Positions 6,513-14,568 of a stretch of 15,089 bases of DNA are shown here, piece by piece. Position numbers and translations under genes: made by a program. Below the pieces are notes generated by a model, which had not been told where the DNA came from, searched no databases, and was given only the letters and a program-made list of their open reading frames with translations. Within the stretch, counting starts at the first letter, position 1; each line of letters opens with the position of its first letter. This DNA is from JANXXV01 sp038230275. GTDB taxonomy: Bacteria > Acidobacteriota > Terriglobia > Bryobacterales > Bryobacteraceae. Where the stretch lies: contig JBBRNO010000155.1 of assembly GCA_038230275.1 (NCBI GenBank), positions 1 to 15,089 of the forward strand. Reading direction: 5' to 3'.

Positions 6513-7210
6513 GGCTTCGAGTGCCGCTTCGACGAACGCTGCTGCGGCGCAGTGAATACCTATTCCTCATCATTGGGTTTCTGTGTGTTGGCTATGTCGG
6601 GTACACCATGGCGCAGGCGTATTTGTACCAAAGCTACCAAAGCTTCCGGCTGGTGGAAAGTTTTCGCGGCCACAACGCTACCCCCGCCAGTTATTTGCGA
6701 AGCTTCTGGGAACCCATGGAATCGCCTCCGGCAATGTCCATTAAACAAGAGGGGCCGAAGATGGTTTTGGACCCCGGCCTTATCGGCCTGGTGCAAATTC
6801 CCCGGCTGGATATTTCCGCCGTCGTGCGGGAGGGTGTTGACGATCGGACTCTGAGTCGCGCGGTGGGTCACGTCTCCAGCACCGCACTGCCTGGCGCGCC
6901 GGGCAACGTTGGAATTGCGGCCCACCGCGACACTTACTTCCGCGCCGTACGCGACATCAAGAATGGAGACACCATCCGCATGGTGACCCCAAAGGGAACC
7001 TACGAGTACATTGTAGACTCGCTGAAGATCGTTGACCCTTCAGAAGTCAGCGTGCTGGACCCGACGCCGCAACCGTCCATCACTCTGGTTACTTGCTATC
7101 CGTTCAATTTCATTGGCTCGGCGCCGAAAAGGTTCATCGTGCGCGGCCGCCAGATTATCACGGAAGCCCGCCTGGGTCCACCTACGTCCGCCCGCCGCTT
7201 GTCATACTGA
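6509..7210 (+). CDS. Class D-like sortase (membrane-anchored transpeptidase)
   Basis: A 233-residue protein. One N-terminal membrane helix (about 17-37) places the catalytic domain outside the inner membrane. The sortase triad is complete: H139 in G-I-A-A-H-R-D, C196 in T-L-V-T-C-Y-P-F and R208 in A-P-K-R-F-I-V-R-G. The motifs P-G-A-P-G-N-V-G-I-A-A-H and V-T-C-Y-P-F are typical of class D sortases, which cut a sorting signal at T-G or T-A and join the threonine to an amino group. In a diderm acidobacterium the acceptor is not obvious (peptidoglycan stem peptide or another protein). The start ATG at 6509 follows GGAAGGA and overlaps the VWA stop by four bases. The likely substrate is the LPKTA protein at 4694. 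Family assignment is firm, class D is likely, the substrate is inferred. Confidence 0.92.
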   Translation: MRLRVPLRRTLLRRSEYLFLIIGFLCVGYVGYTMAQAYLYQSYQSFRLVESFRGHNATPASYLRSFWEPMESPPAMSIKQEGPKMVLDPGLIGLVQIPRLDISAVVREGVDDRTLSRAVGHVSSTALPGAPGNVGIAAHRDTYFRAVRDIKNGDTIRMVTPKGTYEYIVDSLKIVDPSEVSVLDPTPQPSITLVTCYPFNFIGSAPKRFIVRGRQIITEARLGPPTSARRLSY

Positions 7211-7283
7211 ACCTGAAGCGAGGTTCGATTAATAATTGCAGCTTCCGCGCGTCATCCGTTTCAGAAGTAGAAAGGAGGACGCC

Positions 7284-7832
7284 CTGCTGCAAGCTACGTT
7301 AGAGAGCCAACCGCTCTCACCACAACATCCACCGGGCATGGAACTGGAACAGATCTTCCAGGACCACCGGACCCGAGTCTTCCGCGCTGCGTATCGAATC
7401 ACCGGAAACATAAATGACGCGGAAGACGTTCTGCAAACGGTCTTCCTTCGCTTGGCGCGGCGCGACGATCCGGGAGCGGTCCATAATCTGGAAAGCTACC
7501 TTTATCGCGCGGCTATCAACGCCGCGCTCGATCTGTTGCGTTCCCGCAAGACCAGCGCCAGTGTGCCCCTGGACGAAACCGCACCGCAGGATTTGCCGTT
7601 TACGTCGGCGCTGAACCACTCGCAGGATCTGCGTGTGTGGTTGCGGCAAGCACTTGCGAAGCTCAGTGCGCGCCACGCCGAAATGTTCGCCCTGCGCTAC
7701 CTGGAAGGGTATGACAATCGCGAGATTGCGCAAATGATGGACACCTCACAGGCGGTGGTGGCCGTGACCCTGCACCGCACCAGGGGCCAACTGCGGAAAG
7801 AATTTCGATCGTTTGTAAAGAGGACAAATTAA
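7284..7832 (+). CDS. ECF-type RNA polymerase sigma factor
   Basis: An extracytoplasmic-function sigma factor with only regions 2 and 4. Region 2 shows V-F-R-A-A-Y-R-I-T-G then D-A-E-D-V-L-Q-T-V-F-L-R-L; region 4 shows L-S-A-R-H-A-E-M-F-A-L-R-Y-L-E-G-Y and the helix-turn-helix N-R-E-I-A-Q-M-M-D-T-S. The start is unsettled. A near-perfect ribosome site (AAAGGAGG, 7271-7278) lies ahead of in-frame CTG codons at 7284 and 7287, with no ATG, GTG or TTG nearby in frame. The alternatives are TTG at 7236 and ATG at 7338 (164 residues, still a complete sigma fold). I give 7284 (182 residues). The stop overlaps the ATG of the anti-sigma-like gene by one base (TAATG), the usual sigma/anti-sigma layout. 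It probably directs transcription of its own operon. Confidence 0.92.
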   Translation: MLQATLESQPLSPQHPPGMELEQIFQDHRTRVFRAAYRITGNINDAEDVLQTVFLRLARRDDPGAVHNLESYLYRAAINAALDLLRSRKTSASVPLDETAPQDLPFTSALNHSQDLRVWLRQALAKLSARHAEMFALRYLEGYDNREIAQMMDTSQAVVAVTLHRTRGQLRKEFRSFVKRTN

Positions 7833-10435
7833 TGGACACCCGACTCAATACGAAGGAACTTCTCGACGACGCCGTCTCCGCCGTCCGCGATCAGGAGATC
7901 GAAAGGGCTGTCATCGACGCGGCGAGCACTCGCGCCTGGGACCGGATCTCCAGCGAGCTGAAACTGTCGTCCAGCACGGATTTCAAGATCCGCGGATGCA
8001 CCGATATTCAGGCCATACTCCCCCAATATAAAGCCGGCCGGCTTTCCGAAGATCACGCGCTGATTGTTCGCGATCATCTGGCTGAATGCATGGCCTGCCA
8101 GACGCAGAATTCCCGGGTGGCGACGGTACTGGCGTGGCGCGATCCAGTCAGGACAGGCAAAGCCGCGGCGAATTCGACGCGCCGCTATGCCATCGCTGCC
8201 GCGCTGCTGGCAGGCGTGGGCATCACTTCCTTTCTGTATCGCGATTCCTTTTTGCCTGCTCCGGCGGGCCCGCGCGCTACGGTTCAGAGTCTTGATGGAT
8301 CGTTGTACCTGCTTGCCTCCGGAAGTCAACGCGTACTCACCGTTGGACAGGAGATCGGCGAGCGCGAATGGGTGCGCACACCCAGGGGCTCCCACGCCAT
8401 CTTGAAGCTGCGCGACGGTTCCGTGGTGGAGATGAAGGAGCGGTCTGAGCTCGGGGTTTCCATGAACCAACGTGACACTACCGTTCACCTGGAACGGGGC
8501 AACGTGATTGTACAGGCGGCACACCGCCGCACTGGCCATCTCTATGTGGACGCAACCGACTGCTTCGTCTCTGTAACCGGGACGGTTTTCGCGGTGAACC
8601 GCGGTACGAAGGGTTCGCGTGTCTCGGTGATTGAAGGGGAAGTGAAGGTACAACGTGGCGGCACGCAGGACGTTCTGCATTCGGGCGACCAGGTAGCCAC
8701 CGACCAGAGAATGACGCCGGTTTCCGTGCAGGATGAAATTGCGTGGAGCACGAATCTGGACCAACATCTGGCGCTGTTGAAGGAATTTTCAGTGCTGCGG
8801 AAGAACCTGGAAGCCGTCCGGCTGCCCGGCTTGCGCTACAGCAGCCGCCTGCTAAAGGCCGTGCCGGATGACACGGTGCTGTTCGCCAGCATTCCGAACT
8901 ACGGGCAGGCGCTGAGCGACGCGAGCCGCATGTTCCAGGACCGGGTGCAACAAAGCCCCGTGCTGCGGGCATGGTGGGAAAAGAACGCCGGAGCGGATCC
9001 CAACGTGAACAACGCAATCGAGCGAATCCGTCTGCTGAGCAGTTACCTTGGCGACGAGATCGTGTTGAGTGCATCGCTCAACGGCACTGGAGGCGTTCGG
9101 CTGATGGTGATGGCAGAGGTCCTCAAACCAGGCCTGCGTGAATTCATAGAAGCCGAAATGCACGCCCATGCGGGACCGGCGTTTCGCATTCTTGCTCCCG
9201 CCGACCTTGCCGCTGTGAGCGGCGCAAACAGCGACATGCGGGTGCTGCTGGATGGCAATGTGATCGCTGTTTCCCAGGATACCGAACTGCTGCGCTCAGT
9301 CTCCGAAAATATTCGAAATGCACCATCCCGCAGCAATCTTTATCTGCAGCGAATTTCCACTGCATACGGGGAGGGCGCGGGCTTGCTCTTCACGGCCGAT
9401 CTGGAACGGATTGCCACCCGCCTGCCGCGGAAGGCGCTGGAGAGTGCCGGCGCGAACTCGGTAAAGTATCTGATCTTCGAGCAGAAAAACATTGGCGGCA
9501 AGACGGAGAACCGGGCGGTGGTCAGTTTCAGCGGCGCGCGGCAGGGAATCGCTTCGTGGCTGGCAACGCCGGCGCCGATGGGGTCGCTCAGTTTCATCTC
9601 AAGCGAAGCGACAGCCGCCGCTTCCTTCGTCATCAAGAATCCGGCACAATTGCTGGACGATCTGATCCGGATGGCGTCGGCAAACAATCCGGATTTCGGG
9701 CCTCAACTGGCTGACCTGGAGGCAAAGATTGGCATCCGCCTCCGGGAAGATCTGGCCAATACATTAGGCAGCGACATCACCATCGCCCTGGACGGGCCGG
9801 CGTTGCCCTCTCCCTCGTGGAAGGCTTCGGTAGAGGTTAACGATCCGGTGAGGCTTCAGCAGACCATTGAGCGCCTGGTGGCGGCCGCCAACACCGAGGC
9901 GAAGCAGCATGGTAAACAAGGAATCGAGCTGGAGAAGAGCCAATCGAACGGGCGGACGATATACACCGTGAAGTCGCTGGATCATCCCGGTATCGAGCCC
10001 TCCTACACCTTTGTGGATGGCTATCTGGTGTTGGCCTCCGGTGCGCCGATTCTCAACCGGGCCTTGCGGACCCATGACAACGGCAACTCGCTGAACCGAT
10101 CCAACCGGTTCACTTCGCTGCTGCCGTCCGACGGGCAGACGAACTTTTCCGCGGTGGTCTACTACAATCTGAGTAAGATGGCCGATGGTATGGCGACAGC
10201 GGCGGATGCAACCTCAGCGGTTACAGAGGAGCAGAAACAGGCAATCCGGGATCTGGCCGACAGCATGAAGCCCACGCTCATCTACGCCTACGGCCAATCC
10301 GATCAGATCCAGGTGGCCAGCACCGGAAATCTGCTTGGATTGGGTCTGGACAACATGATCACCGCCGGAGGTCTCAAAGGAATTCTCCAAATGCGATTAC
10401 CTGGAACAAGGCCTGCCAAGGCATCGTATAAGTAG
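7832..10435 (+). CDS. Anti-sigma-like membrane protein: zinc head, one helix, FecR domain and large outer domain
   Basis: An 867-residue protein. Residues 56-89 hold a zinc-binding anti-sigma pattern (C56, then H82-x3-C86-x2-C89) that should bind the ECF sigma encoded directly upstream. A single membrane helix follows at about 118-136. Residues about 145-290 are a FecR domain (R-T-P-R-G-S-H-A-I-L-K-L-R-D-G-S and F-V-S-V-T-G-T-V-F-A-V). Residues about 315-860 are a large, soluble outer domain beginning V-P-D-D-T-V-L-F-A-S-I-P, similar in style to DUF3352-type proteins; I do not recognise its function. The chain thus runs from sigma binding in the cytoplasm to a big sensor-like part outside. 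The start overlaps the sigma stop and has AGAGGA upstream. The ABC genes follow after three bases. The anti-sigma role is inferred from motif and position. Confidence 0.85.
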   Translation: MDTRLNTKELLDDAVSAVRDQEIERAVIDAASTRAWDRISSELKLSSSTDFKIRGCTDIQAILPQYKAGRLSEDHALIVRDHLAECMACQTQNSRVATVLAWRDPVRTGKAAANSTRRYAIAAALLAGVGITSFLYRDSFLPAPAGPRATVQSLDGSLYLLASGSQRVLTVGQEIGEREWVRTPRGSHAILKLRDGSVVEMKERSELGVSMNQRDTTVHLERGNVIVQAAHRRTGHLYVDATDCFVSVTGTVFAVNRGTKGSRVSVIEGEVKVQRGGTQDVLHSGDQVATDQRMTPVSVQDEIAWSTNLDQHLALLKEFSVLRKNLEAVRLPGLRYSSRLLKAVPDDTVLFASIPNYGQALSDASRMFQDRVQQSPVLRAWWEKNAGADPNVNNAIERIRLLSSYLGDEIVLSASLNGTGGVRLMVMAEVLKPGLREFIEAEMHAHAGPAFRILAPADLAAVSGANSDMRVLLDGNVIAVSQDTELLRSVSENIRNAPSRSNLYLQRISTAYGEGAGLLFTADLERIATRLPRKALESAGANSVKYLIFEQKNIGGKTENRAVVSFSGARQGIASWLATPAPMGSLSFISSEATAAASFVIKNPAQLLDDLIRMASANNPDFGPQLADLEAKIGIRLREDLANTLGSDITIALDGPALPSPSWKASVEVNDPVRLQQTIERLVAAANTEAKQHGKQGIELEKSQSNGRTIYTVKSLDHPGIEPSYTFVDGYLVLASGAPILNRALRTHDNGNSLNRSNRFTSLLPSDGQTNFSAVVYYNLSKMADGMATAADATSAVTEEQKQAIRDLADSMKPTLIYAYGQSDQIQVASTGNLLGLGLDNMITAGGLKGILQMRLPGTRPAKASYK

Positions 10436-10438
10436 ACG

Positions 10439-11380
10439 ATGCGGTCGATTATTGAACTGGAAAGCTTGCAGGTGGTCCTTGGCCAGCGGACCATCTTGAA
10501 AGGACTGAACGGCTCACTGCGCGGCCGCGCGGTAGGATTGCTAGGCCCCAATGGCGCTGGGAAATCGACACTCATCAATACGCTGCTTGGCTTTCATGCG
10601 CCGTCCTCCGGGACGGCGCGCTTGTTTGGCCGCGACATCCGAACCGACATTCACAGCCTGCGGCGTCACATCGGGTATATGCCGGAGAACGACTCGTTCA
10701 TCGCGGGTATGTCCGGTGTCCGTTTCGTTCGATACATGGCGGAGCTTGCCGGACTGCCTCCGAATGAGGCGATGGAGCGGGCCCATGAGGCGTTCTTCTA
10801 CGTGGGCCTGGGCGAGGCGCGTTATCGGGATGTGAACGGATACTCGCTGGGCATGAAGCAACTCGCGAAGCTGGCGCAAGCGATTGCACATGGGCCGAAG
10901 CTGTTATTCCTGGACGAGCCGACCAACGGACTGGATCCACCCGCCCGCGCGAGAATGATCAACCTGATCCGCGAAATCCGCGACACGGAAGACATGCACA
11001 TTGTCCTTTCCTCGCACCTGCTGCGCGATGTGGAGGAGTGTTGCGATGAAGTGCTGATCCTAAAAGATGGCAGCATCGCCGCGCTTTCGAATCTGGAAGA
11101 CGAGCGCAAGACGAACAAGAAATTTCTGGAGTTGGAAACTGTTGGCGCGGCACCGGCGTTCGCGGAGGCCTTGGAGCAGATGGGCTGCGAATGTGCTTCG
11201 TTTGGTGGAGGAAAGTTCCGTCTCATTCTGCCGGTGGGCATCCAGATTCAGCAGATTTACGCCGTCGCCGCGGAACATGGCGTGGAGATGCGGCGCATGA
11301 ATTACCGGCGGGATTCGCTGGAAGACATTTTCCTGAAGGCCATGCAGCCGGCCGTTGGAGCCTTGCATGGCAGTCTATAA
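10439..11380 (+). CDS. ABC-2 type transporter ATP-binding protein, first pair
   Basis: A 313-residue cytosolic ATPase that would drive the permease encoded next. Walker A G-P-N-G-A-G-K-S-T at 36-44, Walker B L-L-F-L-D-E at 155-160 followed by P-T-N-G-L-D-P, and the switch histidine H193 in S-S-H-L-L are intact. The signature is Y-S-L-G-M-K-Q at 135-141 in place of L-S-G-G-Q, and the Q-loop position reads M-P-E-N; both are common in DrrA/NatA/CcmA-type exporters. About 80 C-terminal residues beyond the nucleotide domain form an accessory domain as in that subfamily. No ribosome site precedes the ATG at 10439, three bases after the upstream stop, so translation probably depends on coupling. The cargo is unknown. 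Confidence 0.93.
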   Translation: MRSIIELESLQVVLGQRTILKGLNGSLRGRAVGLLGPNGAGKSTLINTLLGFHAPSSGTARLFGRDIRTDIHSLRRHIGYMPENDSFIAGMSGVRFVRYMAELAGLPPNEAMERAHEAFFYVGLGEARYRDVNGYSLGMKQLAKLAQAIAHGPKLLFLDEPTNGLDPPARARMINLIREIRDTEDMHIVLSSHLLRDVEECCDEVLILKDGSIAALSNLEDERKTNKKFLELETVGAAPAFAEALEQMGCECASFGGGKFRLILPVGIQIQQIYAVAAEHGVEMRRMNYRRDSLEDIFLKAMQPAVGALHGSL

Positions 11381-12266
11381 ACGCACCTACAAACCCTACT
11401 CCGGCGAGTTGACGGCGAACTGGACGCGGTTTACCATTCTGCCTCGCTACTCCCTGGCGAAGATCTTCGATTCGAAGATTTTGATTGGCTTGCTGCTGGT
11501 GAGTCTGCTTCCGTTTCTGGTGGCCGCGACCATTATTTACCTGACCCACAATCCGATTGCACGCACATTGATCGGCATGCGCGGCGAGAATATCCTCAGC
11601 ATCGACAATCGATTCTTCTTTCAGTTATTGAAGATTCAAGGCTCACTGGCGTTTCTGATCACCGCGTGGATCGGCCCTGGTCTTGTTTCGCCCGACCTCA
11701 CCAACAACGCGTTGCCGTTGTACCTGTGCCGCCCGTTTTCGCGAGTGGAGTATGTTCTGGGCAAACTCAGCGTTCTGTTCTTTTTGCTCTCGCTGGTTAC
11801 CTGGGTTCCGGATCTCTTCCTCTACGTGCTGCAAGGGGAACTGGAAGGGAATGGCTGGCTGATGGCGAACCTTTCCATCGCCTACGCGATAGTGGCGGGA
11901 TCGCTGCTGTGGATTACCGTCCAGTCTCTACTGGCACTCGCGCTTTCCGCCTGGGTCAAATGGCGGATTGCGGCCAGCGGACTGATGTTTGCTATCTTCT
12001 TCGTCGCCGCGGGTTTTGGCGAGACATTCAATCAAGTACTGCGCACCTATTGGGGGCATACCATCAACCTGGTCTATCTGATTAACGAAGTGTGGGCCGA
12101 CTTGTTTGGCGTGCCAACCAACGTCAGTTTCGGCCGCCGCGGTGTTGGTGACCCGCGCACGTTGAGTGTGCCGCTGGGTGTTGCCTGGGCCGTGCTGCTA
12201 TCGGTTTGCGCCCTGTGTCTGCTGCTGTTGAATCGCCGCCTGCGTGCCAGAGAGGTGGTCCGCTAA
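11367..12266 (+). CDS. ABC-2 type permease, first pair
   Basis: A 299-residue membrane protein with about six helices (roughly 37-58, 90-108, 133-155, 168-195, 200-217, 268-288) after an N-terminal cytoplasmic segment (Y-K-R-T-Y-K-P-Y). L-P-L-Y-L-C-R-P-F-S-R at 117-126 followed by Y-V-L-G-K is the cytoplasmic coupling segment seen in NosY/ABC-2 permeases. The ATG at 11367, preceded by ggag at 11356-11359, is preferred over a TTG at 11355. Its start lies inside the ATPase gene (14-base overlap), so the two are translationally coupled and should form one transporter. Substrate unknown. Confidence 0.88.
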   Translation: MAVYKRTYKPYSGELTANWTRFTILPRYSLAKIFDSKILIGLLLVSLLPFLVAATIIYLTHNPIARTLIGMRGENILSIDNRFFFQLLKIQGSLAFLITAWIGPGLVSPDLTNNALPLYLCRPFSRVEYVLGKLSVLFFLLSLVTWVPDLFLYVLQGELEGNGWLMANLSIAYAIVAGSLLWITVQSLLALALSAWVKWRIAASGLMFAIFFVAAGFGETFNQVLRTYWGHTINLVYLINEVWADLFGVPTNVSFGRRGVGDPRTLSVPLGVAWAVLLSVCALCLLLLNRRLRAREVVR

Positions 12267-13219
12267 TGGCATACGCCGCAAATCAATCCATCCTCTTCGA
12301 CAACGTCTCGAAGTTTTACGGCGACGTGTTGGGTGTGAATCGCATCAGCCTTGCCATAGGCCCGGGAGTCACCAGCCTGGTGGGTCCAAACGGGTCGGGT
12401 AAAACGACGCTCATGAACCTGATGACCGGCTTGATCTGGCCAACCAAGGGTTCGGTCCGCGTGCTTGGGTTGACGGCTCAGGATCCGGAGCGTTTCTTCC
12501 GGCTGGTGGGCTATTGCACGCAGTTCGATTCCTTCGCCAGGGGAGTCACCGGGCGAGAGTTCATCTACGATTCCCTACGGCTTCACGGCTTGACTCACAA
12601 AGAAGCCGCGGACCGCACGCAGGAATCATTAGAGCGCGTGAACATGACCGAAGCCGCCGACCGGAAAGTGGCGGCCTATAGCAAGGGCATGCGGCAACGC
12701 GTCCGGCTGGCGCAATCCATCTGCCATCATCCGAAGGTCCTGGTGCTGGATGAGCCCTTGAACGGCCTGGATCCAATGGCCCGCGCCGAATCCATGGCGC
12801 TGTTCAGCGCTTTGGGTAAGGACGGAATGCATGTCATCATCTCCAGCCATATTCTGCACGAAGTGGACCGTATCTCCGATCAGGTAATCCTACTGAACAG
12901 CGGCTACGTGGTGGCCGAAGGGCAAATTCAGGGTGTGCGGGATGAAGTGAAAGAACATCCGATGCAGATTATGCTGCGCTGTTCGCATCCTGGCTTGATG
13001 GCCGCGAAGCTGTTTGCACAAGATCACATCATGGAAGCGAAGCTCCACGACGATGGCCGCGGGATGCTCATCAGAACGCGGGACGCTGGCCGCTTCTACA
13101 GCCAACTGCACGAAATCGTGCTGGAAGGAGAGATTGATCTGGAGGCCGTCGCCCCGGCCGACGACGATGTGAATTCGGTTTATCAGTATCTGATTGGATC
13201 GGAAGGAGCCACCGTATGA
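12266..13219 (+). CDS. ABC-2 type transporter ATP-binding protein, second pair
   Basis: A 317-residue ATPase. Walker A G-P-N-G-S-G-K-T-T at 40-48, Q86 in the Q-loop (C-T-Q-F), signature Y-S-K-G-M-R-Q at 138-144, Walker B V-L-V-L-D-E at 158-163 with P-L-N-G-L-D-P, and H195 in S-S-H-I-L. It differs clearly from the first ATPase in sequence, so the pair is not a recent copy. The ATG at 12266 overlaps the previous stop (TAATG) and follows GAGAGGTGG. About 100 C-terminal residues form an accessory domain. It most likely powers the permease at 13216, or pairs with the first ATPase in a mixed transporter. Confidence 0.93.
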   Translation: MAYAANQSILFDNVSKFYGDVLGVNRISLAIGPGVTSLVGPNGSGKTTLMNLMTGLIWPTKGSVRVLGLTAQDPERFFRLVGYCTQFDSFARGVTGREFIYDSLRLHGLTHKEAADRTQESLERVNMTEAADRKVAAYSKGMRQRVRLAQSICHHPKVLVLDEPLNGLDPMARAESMALFSALGKDGMHVIISSHILHEVDRISDQVILLNSGYVVAEGQIQGVRDEVKEHPMQIMLRCSHPGLMAAKLFAQDHIMEAKLHDDGRGMLIRTRDAGRFYSQLHEIVLEGEIDLEAVAPADDDVNSVYQYLIGSEGATV

Positions 13220-14082
13220 GCTCGGAAGGACTGGCGATTCCCATGCGGGCGAAGGCCGAGGGTTACCCGTGGCAACTGTGGCGAACCCAACTGCTGACGA
13301 TTCTTCGTCTGGAGCTGAAGCGAAATTTCTTTAAGCTGCGTGGATTCTGGATCTATCTATTGGCCTTCGCACCGGCAGTCATTATTGCCGCGCACGCGGC
13401 GACCAGCCGTGGCCGTTGCACGCTGGAAGAGGACACCACGATTCTGGCCGGTATCTTTGAATTGTTCTATCTGCGGTTGGGGATCTTCTTCGGGTGCATG
13501 GGTATTTTCACACGCCTATTCCGCGGCGAAGTGATTGAGAAGAGCCTGCACTATTATTTCCTGGCGCCGGTGCGCCGCGAATTGCTGGTGCTGGGTAAAT
13601 TTCTGGCGGGTGTCATCGCTGCCATTTTCTTTTTTGGCTCCGGAGTCCTGCTTTCCTTTATCTTTATGAACGGCCACTTCGGCCAGGCTGGGCGGCAATA
13701 TGTGTTCGCCGGCCCTGGAATGGGCCAGTTGGGTTCCTATCTATTGGTAACCGTGCTGGCTTGCATCGGTTATGGCTCGCTGTTTCTGCTGATGGGAATA
13801 CTGTTCCGCAACCCTGTTGTTCCGGCGGTAATTATCCTGTTGTGGGAATCGATCAACAACGTGCTGCCGGCCATGCTGAAGAAGCTAAGTATCATTTTCT
13901 ACCTGCTTCCGCTATGCCCGGTGGAAGTGCCGGCCGAGGGCCTGGGCACATTGTTCACGGTGGTGGCGGACCCGGTTCCCATCTACGTTGCAATTCCCGG
14001 TCTGCTTTGCCTCTCCGCGCTCACGCTGTTCTATGCGGCGCGAAAAATCCGGTCGATGGAAATCAGCTATGGGACCGATTAG
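13216..14082 (+). CDS. ABC-2 type permease, second pair
   Basis: A 288-residue membrane protein with a cytoplasmic N-terminus and about six helices (roughly 44-62, 82-98, 127-149, 172-196, 200-218, 254-274). E-V-I-E-K-S-L-H-Y-Y at 105-114 then L-A-P-V-R-R and L-G-K-F is the coupling region typical of ABC-2 permeases. The start ATG overlaps the ATPase stop (ATGA) and follows GGAAGGAG, so it is coupled to that gene. It is the last gene of the long plus-strand operon; only six bases separate its stop from that of the convergent YbaK-type gene. Substrate unknown. Confidence 0.88.
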   Translation: MSSEGLAIPMRAKAEGYPWQLWRTQLLTILRLELKRNFFKLRGFWIYLLAFAPAVIIAAHAATSRGRCTLEEDTTILAGIFELFYLRLGIFFGCMGIFTRLFRGEVIEKSLHYYFLAPVRRELLVLGKFLAGVIAAIFFFGSGVLLSFIFMNGHFGQAGRQYVFAGPGMGQLGSYLLVTVLACIGYGSLFLLMGILFRNPVVPAVIILLWESINNVLPAMLKKLSIIFYLLPLCPVEVPAEGLGTLFTVVADPVPIYVAIPGLLCLSALTLFYAARKIRSMEISYGTD

Positions 14083-14088
14083 CGGGTC

Positions 14089-14568
14089 TTACTTCTCCCG
14101 CGAGATGGCAGCATAGACGCCGCTCACCGCGCGGACATAATCAGCGGGATGCAACAGGATCTGCAGGCCGCGCATTCCCGCCGAGACCGAGATCACATCG
14201 AACAACTGCGCTATCTCTTCAACGTAAACGGGATAGTCTTTCTTGCACGCCAAGGCAGTCACTCCACCCCGGATGTAGCCGGTTAGCGGAAGTACTTCTT
14301 TCAGCGCCACCGTATCCACCTTGCGGTCGCCGGTCTGCTTGGCGAGCGCCTTCAAATCGAGTTGATAATTCCCGGGAATCACTGCCAGGCAAACGCCAGC
14401 CCGATCCCCTTCCGCCACCAGCGTCTTAAACACCTGCTCTACGGGCAAGTCGATTTTCCGCGCCACGGTTTCGGCCGCCAAGTCCTCCGGATCCACTTCG
14501 TATTCGCGAAGTTCGTACGAAATGCCGAGCCCGTCCAGAATCCGCACGGCGTTGGTTTTCGCGCTCAT
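14089..14568 (-). CDS. YbaK/ProX-type aminoacyl-tRNA deacylase (Cys-tRNA(Pro) deacylase-like)
   Basis: A 159-residue member of the YbaK family, which removes wrongly attached amino acids from tRNA in the cytosol, for YbaK mainly Cys from tRNA(Pro). Visible marks are V-E-Q-V-F-K-T-L-V at 43-51 with the key lysine K48, P-G-N-Y-Q-L-D-L-K-A-L-A at 65-76, T-G-Y-I-R-G-G at 96-102 and I-S-V-S-A-G-M-R-G-L-Q-I at 126-137. After the G-G the usual S-P-x-G of the substrate pocket is replaced by V-T-A-L-A-C, so specificity may differ from YbaK itself. The ATG at 14568 overlaps the stop of the upstream deacylase gene (ATGA), so I prefer it to the earlier in-frame codon. Family is secure; the exact substrate is not. 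Confidence 0.9.
   Translation of the reverse strand: MSAKTNAVRILDGLGISYELREYEVDPEDLAAETVARKIDLPVEQVFKTLVAEGDRAGVCLAVIPGNYQLDLKALAKQTGDRKVDTVALKEVLPLTGYIRGGVTALACKKDYPVYVEEIAQLFDVISVSAGMRGLQILLHPADYVRAVSGVYAAISREK

Noticed and set aside
7829..8767. 312-codon minus-strand open frame opposite the anti-sigma gene
   Set aside because: It lies fully antisense to a gene with clear FecR and zinc-head motifs; the composition is H/R-rich as expected of a shadow frame.
10439..13219. The second ATPase-permease pair as a recent tandem duplication of the first
   Set aside because: The two ATPases share only family motifs and the permeases differ in length and helix sequence.
14082..14101. Inverted repeat GCGGG/CCCGC between the convergent permease and YbaK-type genes as a two-way terminator
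   Set aside because: Only five pairs with a ten-base loop and no T-run on either side.
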